NCBI GenBank assembly: GCA_036794585.1
Contig: DAIRGH010000008.1
Span: 1 to 51,318 of the forward strand
Length of the DNA stretch: 51,318 nucleotides
Direction: 5' to 3'
From: WHSW01 sp036794585
GTDB taxonomy: Bacteria > Actinomycetota > Thermoleophilia > Solirubrobacterales > 70-9
Positions 1 to 7,788 of the stretch are shown one piece after another (within the stretch, counting starts at the first letter, position 1; each line of letters begins with the position of its first letter). The notes beneath the pieces were generated by a model. It did no database searches. It was not told where the DNA came from and saw only the letters and a program-made list of their open reading frames with translations. The position numbers and the translations under genes are program-made.

Positions 1-1
1 G

Positions 2-523
2 TGCTGCTCGCGGCCATGGTGGCAATCGTCTACCTGCAGACTGCTCGGCCGCCAGCGCGAGGCGCTGTGGCGGATCGCGCGCCGCTTTTCGATCTGCGCC
101 GACGACGCCGACGACGCCGTGCAGCGGGCGGCGCTGATCCTGCTCACCAAGGGGCCGCGGCTCGAGCCGAGCCGGCTGATCGCGTGGACGAGCGTGGTGA
201 CGAAGCACGAGGCGCTCGCGGTCAGGCGCACGCGGGAGCGCGCGCTAGGCGTCGCGCACACCACGCCCGAGGACCCGCTCGCCCTCCTGCCGACCGATCT
301 TCCGGGTCCGGCTGAGCGCGCCGAGCGGCGCGAGCGGGTTGCCGACGTCAAGCACCACCTGGCGGAGCTGAAGGCCAACGAGCGCCTGGCGATCCTGCTT
401 CAGGCCGAGGGCTATTCCTACGCCGAGATCTGCGCCCGCTGCGGCTGGACCTACACCAAGGCCACCCCCCAATTCTCGCCTGAGTTCTTTGGACCTATCC
501 CGGTCTCGGCCTGCGAACTCTGA
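2..523 (+). pseudogene. Truncated sigma-70 family RNA polymerase sigma factor
   Basis: The reading frame is open from the window edge. It carries a stretch beginning LLGRQREALWRIARRF, then ADDADDAVQRAALILL, IAWTSVVTKHEALAV and finally EGYSYAEICARCGWTYTK. These match the region 2 and region 4 segments of the sigma factors that are abundant in Thermoleophilia. In that family the WTYTK segment normally continues through the DNA-recognition helix and a long C-terminal part. Here, after about position 460, the frame switches to an unrelated 18-residue tail and stops. The 3' end therefore looks replaced by island DNA, and a tRNA-like scar follows within about 10 nt. The extreme 5' end is unclear: an ATG at 16 is in another frame, so the true start is either outside the window or lost by a frameshift. 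The product is probably non-functional. Only the family call is firm. Confidence 0.6.
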
Positions 524-525
524 CT

Positions 526-557
526 AAGCTGGCCCGTTCAAATCCGGGCGCCCCGAC
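526..557 (+). other. Orphan 3' end of a tRNA-Pro-like gene (possible attachment site scar)
   Basis: A T-loop (TTCAAAT, 537-543) is followed by CCGGG and then CGCCCCGA, the usual 3' acceptor strand and discriminator base of bacterial tRNA-Pro. The 5' T-stem is one base short (CCCG instead of CCCGG), and no D-arm, anticodon arm or 5' acceptor strand precedes it. It cannot make a tRNA. It lies right after the broken sigma factor gene. tRNA 3' ends are common integrase target sites, so I read it as a junction scar. A chance match is possible because the piece is short. Confidence 0.45.
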
Positions 558-1104
558 TGGTTCAGAGGATCCGACAGAACACGACGGATCGCGACGACGT
601 CCGATGATTACTGGGGTTTCGAGACATTGGCCAGCTGGTCTCGCCAGGCCTCAGAGGCGCGAAATCGCGGCCTTCAACGGTGAAGTGGTAGCAGGGTGGT
701 AGCGGGCGGGCTTGTCGCAAAGCGCCAACTGGTAGCAGGCCCGCTCGCGTGTGAAGCTTGATGGCGCGGTCGAGCCGATGTCAGGGTTGACCACTGGCGG
801 CCAGTAATCGCCTGCTTAGACTGGCATTTCGCAATAGTCGCGAGGCGCCGGCGTTGTGCACGGCTGGGTGGCGCGAGTGTACGGACCGGGTACGGAACGC
901 CGATGCTCGACCCCAACGCCAAGTCGTGGCGGGATCCGCTCAGCTCTCGCATGCAACGCGAGAGCGGAAGCTCGATCCAATAGCCCGGCGATTGTCAACG
1001 GACGATGGTCCGGACTTTCGGTTTCGTTTGTCGTCACGTCCACAATCTCCAGCGGCGGTCGTCAGTCCCGACCGACGGCATTCGGGGTCGCGCCGGGCTT
1101 GGGA
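558..1104. other. Gene-free stretch
   Basis: I see no convincing gene here. The short open frames overlap one another on both strands, show no recognisable motif and lack ribosome binding sites. A weak inverted repeat (AGCGGGC at 701-707, GCCCGCT at 739-745) is present, without a T-tract. The stretch is probably decayed island DNA. Confidence 0.5.
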
Positions 1105-2079
1105 TCAAACTAGCTCTGCGACGAGTTGATCTACACCGGTCAGAAAGGCCGTGTTGAGTTTGTGATCGAGCTTGGCCCGACGCGCGGCGTCAACCCAGAG
1201 CTTCTCCGTAACGACGACATCGCAATAGACCGCGGCTACTCCGAGCGACGCGATGTCGCTGAGATCTTGGCGCTCCCAACGCTTCGATGACGCGTGGCGG
1301 AGCCTCTCAAACTCGGAGCTTGTGAACATCGTCGGCACAGCAGCGATGAACGCGCTCACCGCATCGCGCCCTTGCGCAAGCAAAAGCCCCGCCGGTAGTC
1401 CGGCACGCTCGAAGGCATCGTTTATCGGGTCGAGATGGTCAGCGAAAGCGCTCGCCGCGGCAACCCGACTGGCGCGCTCACCCTTGTGCCAGCCCTCCGG
1501 CTGCCGAAGAGCACGCAGTTGCTCCTTAGCCTCGGCGTAGGACTCGCCGACGCTCAGATGTGCCAGCGGGTGGTAGCCCTCGAGCTCCTCTTCGTCCTCG
1601 GGTGACGGACCGATGAGCAATGCCAGCTCCTGGTACTGATTGGCCGCGCGCTCGAATGCCTCGGGATCATCGACCCGATCGCGGAGATGGTCCGGGAGCC
1701 GGTATGGAGCAACGGGCTTATTAAAGGCGTGAGCGACTCCCACCCCAAACGGCTGAAGTGCTCGCGTCGGTAAAGATGGGTCGAAGAACCGTTGGAGCGC
1801 CCGGTCGATCTCCGGAGGAACAACCGCGTCGACAGGCGCGATGGCGTGAAACCGCGACAGGCTGGCCATCGTCACTCCGAGGTCACGCCTCGACTCCCAA
1901 TGCCGGCGATTCGCGGTCTCCATGTAATGGGCGCTGGAGAGCGGCAACGAGACCTGTTGCGACTCCACCGCCGCGCGCAGGAACACGAGAGCGTCGGTGA
2001 ACCGTTCTGATCCCGGCCTGTCGTGGTCGGCTCGGGCGATGTCGATCCATTTGTTCTGGTCGAGGTAGACGCGGCGCAC
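1105..2079 (-). CDS. PIN-like domain protein (putative nuclease)
   Basis: A 324-residue protein from the GTG at 2079. An upstream TTG at 2142 is possible but would overlap the divergent gene. The N-terminus reads YLDQNKW at residues 5-11, followed by LPLSSAHYMET (about 45-55), and near the C-terminus DIASLGVAAVYCDVVVTEK. An early Asp, a Glu after SSAH and a late Asp are the pattern of acidic metal-binding residues in PIN-like RNases. The protein shares this whole skeleton with the gene at 2940-4124, so the two look like distant paralogues. It is divergent from the two-helix membrane protein gene at 2151, with about 70 nt between starts. The nuclease role is inferred from motif layout; substrate and partner are unknown. 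Confidence 0.6.
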   Translation of the reverse strand: MRRVYLDQNKWIDIARADHDRPGSERFTDALVFLRAAVESQQVSLPLSSAHYMETANRRHWESRRDLGVTMASLSRFHAIAPVDAVVPPEIDRALQRFFDPSLPTRALQPFGVGVAHAFNKPVAPYRLPDHLRDRVDDPEAFERAANQYQELALLIGPSPEDEEELEGYHPLAHLSVGESYAEAKEQLRALRQPEGWHKGERASRVAAASAFADHLDPINDAFERAGLPAGLLLAQGRDAVSAFIAAVPTMFTSSEFERLRHASSKRWERQDLSDIASLGVAAVYCDVVVTEKLWVDAARRAKLDHKLNTAFLTGVDQLVAELV

Positions 2080-2150
2080 CCTTTGAAGATAAGGAGCGAC
2101 TCCAGTCGTCGATGGTCGTGTCAGCCGCCGCCCAGGCGACAATCCGCGTC

Positions 2151-2819
2151 ATGGGTCCTGGACTAGCGCTGGTCGATCGGATCGCGGCGAACCAATGGTT
2201 CGCGCGGCTCAGCGTGCTGCGAACCGGGATCTGGATCGTTGGCACGGCCATCGTCTTAGGCGCGCTCATCGCCGGCTTGGTCGCGACCATCTCAGCCATG
2301 CCGACGGCGGCTCTGGTCGCGATGGCGGTCGGCATTGCGCTGATCATCGTGTCTGCCTTGCTCGAGCTCACGAACCGAATCGCGGCAAGGACGCGATCGC
2401 CGGCGGCGAGCGGACGTGAAGCGGATGAGCAGCCCGCGTCAGCCACCGACCAGGACGCAGGTCGCCCTCGCTCGCTGTCGGTGATTCGGCTGACGACCCA
2501 GCCAACCGACCCGCTCGGCGTGCAACTCAAGGCGGCGCTCGAAGACGGCGAGCGGCTTTACGCCGCGCTCCTCGACTCCTCGCGCGCGGTGATCGAGTAC
2601 AACCGCGTCGTTGGCCGCGATGACGTCGAGGCCTGGATCGCGCACGTCGAGCACCTTCTACGCGATGACGATAAGAAGCTGAGCGTCTTCCGCTACGCGC
2701 CCCTCGAGGCCACGGAGGACTCGATGCTGGTCCGCATCCTCGGCGAGATCACCGGCAAGAACGAGGCGCGCCGCCTCTACTGGCGGCTTCAACAACTTCG
2801 CCGCGTCATCGAGTCCTGA
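2151..2819 (+). CDS. Two-helix membrane protein of unknown function
   Basis: A 222-residue protein starting at the ATG at 2151; an in-frame ATG at 2112 would overlap the divergent promoter. Two hydrophobic helices occupy about residues 26-48 and 51-73, joined by a very short loop. A Pro/Ala/Arg-rich linker (about 80-110) follows, then a charged, helical cytoplasmic domain of about 110 residues. No known domain is recognised. It lies between the two PIN-like genes, divergent from one and 120 nt upstream of the other. Small two-helix proteins with a cytoplasmic tail are common partners in bacterial defence islands, but that role here is only suggested by context. Confidence 0.55.
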   Translation: MGPGLALVDRIAANQWFARLSVLRTGIWIVGTAIVLGALIAGLVATISAMPTAALVAMAVGIALIIVSALLELTNRIAARTRSPAASGREADEQPASATDQDAGRPRSLSVIRLTTQPTDPLGVQLKAALEDGERLYAALLDSSRAVIEYNRVVGRDDVEAWIAHVEHLLRDDDKKLSVFRYAPLEATEDSMLVRILGEITGKNEARRLYWRLQQLRRVIES

Positions 2820-2939
2820 ACCGGATCACGGGCGCAAGCCGAGACGCGCCGGCGACGGTCGCCCGGAAAACGCGCACGGTCCGGCTTGGGTGACGGGACC
2901 ACCGCGGTCGACGCCGATCCAAGACCTAGCCTGAATTCC

Positions 2940-4124
2940 ATGCTTGAGCGCATCGATTGGGACTTCAAGAACGGCGCCGTGGGCCTGACGCTCGCCGACG
3001 GCAGGTCAGAGGTGCTCACCTCGCCGAAGCTCGTCCCGCCCGTGAAGACCGCGATCCGCAGGGCTGCGATCGACTACGGCCGCTCGACGATGACGCTGGA
3101 GCTGCCGCTCGGGCCCGTCGAGGTCGCGCTCGGGTGGGCGGGTGACCGGGACCTGCCGCCGCCGGAGCGGCCGATCGTATACCTGGACCAGTGTCAGTGG
3201 AGCACGCTCGAGGCGGCGACGTGGCGTCCGTCCGCGCGCGTTGACGCGCGCGAGCGGGCCGCAGCTGACCGGATCATCGAGCTCGCTCGCAACCACACGA
3301 TCCTCCTGCCGTTCTCGTCTGCGCACGCTCTGGAGACCGGGCCGCTTCATAGCGAACGGCGCCAGCACCACGCGTCAATGGTGCTCGAGCTCTCGGGGGG
3401 CTGGCAGATGCGCAATCCGGTCGGGATCCGCGCTCGCGAGTTACAGCGTTCGCTCGCTGGCGAGGATCCCCGCGCGCGGGGCGTGTTCACGCTCGAGCCG
3501 AACATCCTCTTCGCGGCCCAAAAAAGCGCGCCGGCGCCGAGCGGCAGCCCGCTCGAGGAGGCGCTTGAGCGGGTGACGTGGATGCTTGCTGTCTACGAGA
3601 CCTTTCTCGATGACGAAGGGCCCGACATGACCGAAGCTCGGGCGCAGGCCAACCGCTGGGTGGCGTGGCATGAGGCAGTCTCGTCGGCGATGGCCGTGCT
3701 CGCCAGCCAGAAGGAGCGCCGCCAAATGGCCCGCGAGTTCCTCCTCACCGATCTGCAGGCGGAGATCGCGACCGCTGCGACCAGGGTCGGGATTCATCCG
3801 GAGCGCACGGCGCTCTGGCATGCCGAGCGAATGCGGGATGGGCTGGCATCGCTGCCCTACGTCGGCCGTTGGGAGGCGGTCTTGTTCCACCGTCTGTCTA
3901 ACACCGAGGAGCGTTGGGTGCCGAATGACTTGCTCGACCTCAACTTCCTCGCAGCGACTGCGGCCTACGCGGACGTCATGGTCGGCGAGCGAAGGATGAG
4001 CGCCTACCTCCGGCGCGTGGAGCCGGCCGCGACCAAGGGCGCGGTGATCTGCTCCAAGCTGCACGACGCCCTGCCTCATATCGAGTCGCTCGTCGCGAGC
4101 CGCGCTTCCGCCGAAGCTGCTTAG
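2940..4124 (+). CDS. PIN-like domain protein (putative nuclease), second copy
   Basis: A 394-residue protein from the ATG at 2940; a TTG at 2886 is also in frame but lacks support. The first about 75 residues form a small domain with no recognised family. The PIN-like core then begins with YLDQCQW (81-87) and LPFSSAHALET (123-133), and ends with DLNFLAATAAYADVMVGE. This is the same order of acidic motifs as the gene at 1105-2079, which makes the two a divergent paralogous pair. Only 5 nt separate its stop codon from the AlbA_2 gene at 4130, so the two are almost certainly co-transcribed. A nuclease role is inferred; the N-terminal domain could sense the trigger or bind a partner. Confidence 0.6.
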   Translation: MLERIDWDFKNGAVGLTLADGRSEVLTSPKLVPPVKTAIRRAAIDYGRSTMTLELPLGPVEVALGWAGDRDLPPPERPIVYLDQCQWSTLEAATWRPSARVDARERAAADRIIELARNHTILLPFSSAHALETGPLHSERRQHHASMVLELSGGWQMRNPVGIRARELQRSLAGEDPRARGVFTLEPNILFAAQKSAPAPSGSPLEEALERVTWMLAVYETFLDDEGPDMTEARAQANRWVAWHEAVSSAMAVLASQKERRQMAREFLLTDLQAEIATAATRVGIHPERTALWHAERMRDGLASLPYVGRWEAVLFHRLSNTEERWVPNDLLDLNFLAATAAYADVMVGERRMSAYLRRVEPAATKGAVICSKLHDALPHIESLVASRASAEAA

Positions 4125-4129
4125 CGGCC

Positions 4130-5404
4130 ATGGCCGTGTCTCACTACCGCGACCGATCGCTGCTCGGGATGACCCCGGCCGACGTCGAGCCGATGCGTGC
4201 CCTGGGCGAGACGCTCTTCGTTGAGTTGAAGGAGGGCGGGGACGCCGACTCGAGCCACTACCGGCTCTCGCAGGCGGTCGCCGCCTTCGCCAACACCCTC
4301 GGCGGCTGGGTTCTCATCGGCCTCGACCAGACCGGTGAGCACGTGAGCCCACCGCCGCAGTGGGTAGTCGATGCGGGTCCGAGGCTCGTGGACGCGATTC
4401 GTGATCGCGTACGGGGCCACCTCGATCCGCTGCCAGCGTTCGAGGCCAAGACCTTCGAGCTCGACGGCGGGCCTGTCGGCGTGGTCCGCGTCTACGAGTC
4501 GAGCGATGCACCCGTGGTCCACGTAGATTCGGGAGCGATCTGCGTCCGCGAGCCAGCCGGCGAGCGCGACGTGAAGCGGCCGGGTGATCCGGGGTCGACC
4601 AAGGCCACGCGGCGAAGGTACGAGGTCGGCCACATTCGCAACCAGATCGAGCTCCACGAACTGGTCCGCAAGGGCGAGCGTGCCCGCGAGCGGGCCGAAG
4701 GGCTGCTTAAGCCCCACGCGCTTCCGATCGTGATCGACGATCTCGGCCTGAAGTTCAGCGAGGGGGCACGCGGCGAGCTCGAGGCTGACCCTGATGTCGG
4801 TCCCAGCCTCTTCGTCCAGCTGGCGCCGCTTTCCCCGCCCGCCCGCTTTGCCGCCTGGAGCTTTAGTGAGCCCGCGGTAGAGACGGGCAAGGAGCGCCTC
4901 GCCGCGCTGGCGGACGCGGAGGCGAAGGAGATCGCTGTAGGGCCGCGGGCACACGGGCTCGTCCTACGCGCACATCTAGGTGATAAGGCGGTTGTCTGCG
5001 GAGTAGACGGTGACAAGTTCGGCGGCTCGGCCACGCTGATCGCCGACGGCGCCGGCATCGTCGGGGCGCGAATGAGCATCCGGCCCGCCGAGCACCGGGC
5101 GAACGCCCGCTACACGCTGGAGTCCCTCGGCGAGCGGCTACTGGAGCCTCTGTTGGAGGCCCTGTGCAGCTGGCTTGAGGACAGCGAAATCCTCGGCCGT
5201 GCCCTCACGCATGTGTGGTTCGTGCGCCTCAGCGAGACGATCACTCTCGAGGTGGACAGCCACTTCCAAGAACAAGCACCAGCTGGCACGCCCGCAGGTG
5301 ACGAGCTGACCCTCCCGCTCGAGTCCCGGGAGGAAATCAGCGCCGTTGCCGATCGCGCGACCGCGGTCTACGCCCGGGCCTGCGGGTTCGAAGTCTGGGG
5401 CTGA
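4130..5404 (+). CDS. AlbA_2 (Schlafen-type) domain protein
   Basis: A 424-residue protein. The N-terminal about 140 residues match the AlbA_2 family: VELK at 31-34, then SQAVAAFANTLGGWVLIGLD at 47-66, a segment reading GVVRVYES, and GAICVREP. The family is found in bacterial regulators and in Schlafen nucleases, with the Glu and Lys of the ExK motif near the active or nucleic-acid-binding face. The remaining about 280 residues match no family I recognise and may be an effector or sensor domain. The start follows the PIN-like gene by 5 nt, so a PIN plus AlbA_2 operon is likely. The last helix runs into a convergent gene pair at 5489-6804 that contains a second AlbA_2 protein. Confidence 0.65.
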   Translation: MAVSHYRDRSLLGMTPADVEPMRALGETLFVELKEGGDADSSHYRLSQAVAAFANTLGGWVLIGLDQTGEHVSPPPQWVVDAGPRLVDAIRDRVRGHLDPLPAFEAKTFELDGGPVGVVRVYESSDAPVVHVDSGAICVREPAGERDVKRPGDPGSTKATRRRYEVGHIRNQIELHELVRKGERARERAEGLLKPHALPIVIDDLGLKFSEGARGELEADPDVGPSLFVQLAPLSPPARFAAWSFSEPAVETGKERLAALADAEAKEIAVGPRAHGLVLRAHLGDKAVVCGVDGDKFGGSATLIADGAGIVGARMSIRPAEHRANARYTLESLGERLLEPLLEALCSWLEDSEILGRALTHVWFVRLSETITLEVDSHFQEQAPAGTPAGDELTLPLESREEISAVADRATAVYARACGFEVWG

Positions 5405-5488
5405 GTCGCGAGCGGAACGTGCCGCGCCTGGTGGGTGGCATGGCTTCCCGGAGTGAGAGGATGTCGCAGCCAGCAAGAGTGCGCGAGG

Positions 5489-6181
5489 TCACGCTCGGTC
5501 TTCGGTGAGCTCGCGCTGATGGTCGATCAGCTGGTCCCGCGCCGGCTTCCAGCCGAAACGCACGAAGAACTCGCGAGCCATGTCAACTGCGAGGTCACGG
5601 GGTTGTGCCACGACTTCCTTGCGGTTGACCTGCACCCTCTGCTCCAAGTCATCGACCTGGACTCGGCGCGGCTCGAAAAACTCAGCGCGGTTCTGCTGGC
5701 CGACGATAAGGCCACGCTGGTCGAGGCCGTGAAGACCGGCGACAACCGTCATGGTCTCGTCACCAGCTGGGCTGAGCGCCAATCGGGCGGCGAACTCGAA
5801 GACCTCCGTCAGGTAGAAGAGGATCTCCCAGACCTCGATGATCTTTTCGTCTCGTTGCGGAGCCGGCGCGATCTGTGCCTCGTGGCGCCAGTCGGCGTCT
5901 ACCGACCGCAGATGGTTGAACTGGCCGCTTGTGTAGAAGCGCCAGGCTTCGTAATTCGCAACGACCTGAGCATCGATCTCCTGCCCGATCCAATTCTCAG
6001 CGCGAATGAGATCTCTGCGCGGATCGACCATCGGGACCGGCCAGCCGCGCATCCGGACAACGGCTCCCTCGACGATTTCGTCGAGCTGCTCGTACGGAAC
6101 CCGGTCCTCGCGGTAGGCGTCGGGCCTGACAACCACATCCCAGTACCCCGCTGAGCGGATCTTGTCGATGAGCTCGCTCAC
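5489..6181 (-). CDS. Protein of unknown function coupled to an AlbA_2 gene
   Basis: A 230-residue soluble protein starting at the GTG at 6181, whose codon overlaps the TGA of the upstream AlbA_2 gene (GTGA). The two are therefore translationally coupled. I recognise no family. The sequence is rich in aromatic and charged residues (AYREDRVPYEQLDEIVEG near the N-terminus; YEAWRFYTSGQFNHLRSVDAD in the middle), with no signal peptide or membrane helix. It looks like a real protein rather than a shadow because its amino acid composition is ordinary, while the opposite strand gives a repetitive leucine- and valine-rich translation. Function may depend on the AlbA_2 partner. Confidence 0.55.
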   Translation of the reverse strand: MSELIDKIRSAGYWDVVVRPDAYREDRVPYEQLDEIVEGAVVRMRGWPVPMVDPRRDLIRAENWIGQEIDAQVVANYEAWRFYTSGQFNHLRSVDADWRHEAQIAPAPQRDEKIIEVWEILFYLTEVFEFAARLALSPAGDETMTVVAGLHGLDQRGLIVGQQNRAEFFEPRRVQVDDLEQRVQVNRKEVVAQPRDLAVDMAREFFVRFGWKPARDQLIDHQRELTEDRA

Positions 6182-6804
6182 GCCCAGCCGCGCTCCCGCT
6201 CGGCGTCGTACCGATCCTCATCCTCCTCGGCCGGCGGCGCGACGCCAGGGACTCGGAGCGGAAGACCGGCCCGAGCCGACGTCTCCACAAACCGGCGGAC
6301 GCCCTTCTCGATCGCGAGTTCGAGCACATCCCGCATCGCCACGGAGTCCGCCATCTCTGCGGTCTCCCGGACCCGTCGTGTCCGTACGTAGAGGGCACCC
6401 TTGCGCAGGACGTCTTCATAGGCCTTTCCACACAGGTGGGGGACGTCCGCAAACTCGTGGACCTGAATCACCACAACCCGCGAGTCGCTTGAGAGCGTCA
6501 TCCCTTCGATGTCAAACCGCAGCGGTGGATCGGCATAGACAGCCAACTTGCGTGAAAGGTTGTCGAAGTCGGTCCATGACTCCAGCTGGTCGTCATCGAG
6601 GCCGGGACCGAGCGAAGCCGGGTCGTCGTCGTCGATGCCGATGATGATGTAGCCGCCGTCGCGCAGGTTGCCGAGGCTCAGCGCAGCCCGAGCGACCTTC
6701 GCCAAGAGATGACTATCCGTGCGGTCGCCGGCACCCTTGAACTCGAAACCTCGCGTCTCATGGCCAACCAGCAGAACATTTTCGATGTCCTCGACTGAAA
6801 GCAT
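6178..6804 (-). CDS. AlbA_2 domain protein, small type
   Basis: A 208-residue protein starting at the ATG at 6804. It shows FEFKGAGD at residues 20-27, then a helix and GGYIIIGIDDDD (about 50-61), followed by a strand-rich part ending in GALYVRTRRVRET. That is the complete AlbA_2 core, as in the larger gene at 4130-5404, without the long C-terminal extension. The C-terminal 50 residues are acidic and probably disordered. It overlaps the downstream unknown gene by 4 nt and is convergent with the PIN/AlbA_2 operon. In this family the domain is usually a DNA- or RNA-interacting module. Whether it is a regulator or a defence component cannot be told from sequence. Confidence 0.65.
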   Translation of the reverse strand: MLSVEDIENVLLVGHETRGFEFKGAGDRTDSHLLAKVARAALSLGNLRDGGYIIIGIDDDDPASLGPGLDDDQLESWTDFDNLSRKLAVYADPPLRFDIEGMTLSSDSRVVVIQVHEFADVPHLCGKAYEDVLRKGALYVRTRRVRETAEMADSVAMRDVLELAIEKGVRRFVETSARAGLPLRVPGVAPPAEEDEDRYDAERERGWA

Positions 6805-6900
6805 CGAGCGGAAACTTTAGGCTCGGGCGTCCTCCGACTCGCTCTCTGTCGCTCAGCTACCGCTTCGCGCGAGAAACGGCTGCGAGCGTCGGCATGAGCC

Positions 6901-6947
6901 TCGGCCTACGAAACCGAAGGTCACAGGTTTGAATCCTGTCGGGCCGT
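6901..6947 (+). other. Orphan 3' half of a tRNA-Arg(ACG)-like gene (attachment site scar)
   Basis: The segment holds an anticodon arm TCGGC / CTACGAA / ACCGA (anticodon ACG at 6908-6910), a variable region, a perfect 5-bp T-stem (ACAGG/CCTGT) around TTTGAAT, and a CGGGCCG acceptor strand. The pair closing the anticodon loop is a C-A mismatch. No complementary CGGCCCG 5' acceptor strand or D-arm lies upstream, so it is a 3' half only. Tyrosine integrases often recombine between the anticodon loop and the 3' end of tRNA genes. A small hairpin (GAGGCT/AGCCTC, 6986-7002) follows. Confidence 0.6.
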
Positions 6948-7061
6948 TTGCGAACTCCGCTGGAAACGGTGGGTTTCGCGCTTTCGAGGCTGAATCAGCC
7001 TCAGATGCCTTACCCCCGGTCTACCCTCGCAAGCCTCGCCCCGAAGCGTACCCTTGCGCGA

Positions 7062-7316
7062 ATGGCCGCGTACAAGGTCACCTGCCGAGGAGTGATGGAC
7101 GAGGCGACCCTGGCGAAAACCGGGTTGAGGGCGACCCCGGGAGGCTGGACGGGCGGAACTCTGCCGCCGGGTGCGACCTTTCCGAAAGAGCCCCGACGGT
7201 TTCATTTCGACGTTGAGGCGGACGGCTCCGAACAGGCGATCGCAAGGGTCCGGGCGGCGGTCGACGAGGCCGGCGGTCTCTGCGATGGATACACGGCCGA
7301 GCCCGCACGCGACTGA
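7062..7316 (+). CDS. Small protein of unknown function
   Basis: An 84-residue protein from the ATG at 7062; in-frame codons further upstream run into the tRNA scar and are not used. It begins MAAYKVTCRGVMDEATL, has a glycine-rich central turn (ATPGGWTGGTLPPGATF) and ends with an amphipathic helix around EQAIARVRAAVDEAGG. It has no signal peptide or membrane segment. The predicted strand-turn-strand-helix layout and plausible composition favour a real gene, but there is no strong ribosome binding site and I recognise no family. It lies on the same strand as the DUF2188 and SIR2-like genes and may belong to the same island. Confidence 0.4.
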   Translation: MAAYKVTCRGVMDEATLAKTGLRATPGGWTGGTLPPGATFPKEPRRFHFDVEADGSEQAIARVRAAVDEAGGLCDGYTAEPARD

Positions 7317-7466
7317 TTTGACGTCCGACGCGAGCGGTTGAATCTCGATCGTTCTCGCGGTGCAGCGGGTGGTGTCCGTTGCCCTGCTTATCCTGCTTTC
7401 AGATTCGGCTCCGCGGGGAGCCGACGCAACGGCTCGATCCCGAGGCGGGCCAGGAAGTAGGTCCTC

Positions 7467-7724
7467 ATGACGAGGAAGAACGACAGCGATAGGTACGTAG
7501 TCCCCAACAAGGATCGTGGGGGTTGGGATGTGGTCAAGGAGGATCACGAGCGCGCCAGCGCTCACACCGACCGGAAGGCGGAAGCCGTGGACCGGGCTCG
7601 TGAGATCGTCCGAAACGAGGGCGGCGGCGAGATTCGGATTCACGACAAGCACGGCGTCTTCATCGACTCCGACACGGTGAAGGGTCCACGCCACAGCGAG
7701 TCGCGCGCCCGCGACCGCAAGTAG
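7467..7724 (+). CDS. DUF2188 family protein
   Basis: An 85-residue protein that fits the DUF2188 fold: RYVVPNKDRGGWDVVKEDH, a helix with KAEAVDRAREIVRNEGGGE, then IRIHDKHGVF. The family is small, basic and of unknown biochemical role. It lies 64 nt upstream of the SIR2-like DUF4917 gene on the same strand. A second DUF2188 gene (8799-9068) sits directly after that gene on the opposite strand and shares about half of its residues. The bracketing arrangement suggests a functional link with the SIR2-like protein. Confidence 0.7.
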   Translation: MTRKNDSDRYVVPNKDRGGWDVVKEDHERASAHTDRKAEAVDRAREIVRNEGGGEIRIHDKHGVFIDSDTVKGPRHSESRARDRK

Positions 7725-7788
7725 GAGACGAACACCGGCCCGAGGACAGGCAGAGTTCTCGGGCCGCCGTGTTCACCGAGGAGAGGCG

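Noticed and set aside
5435..6154. Plus-strand frame of 239 codons opposite the AlbA_2-coupled gene
   Set aside because: Its translation is a repetitive Leu/Val/Glu-rich shadow, and the minus strand frame is coupled by a GTGA overlap to an AlbA_2 gene.
6921..7694. Minus-strand frame of 257 codons ending RQDSNL
   Set aside because: It reads antisense through the tRNA fragment and the DUF2188 gene; the ending is the usual by-product of translating a tRNA 3' end backwards.
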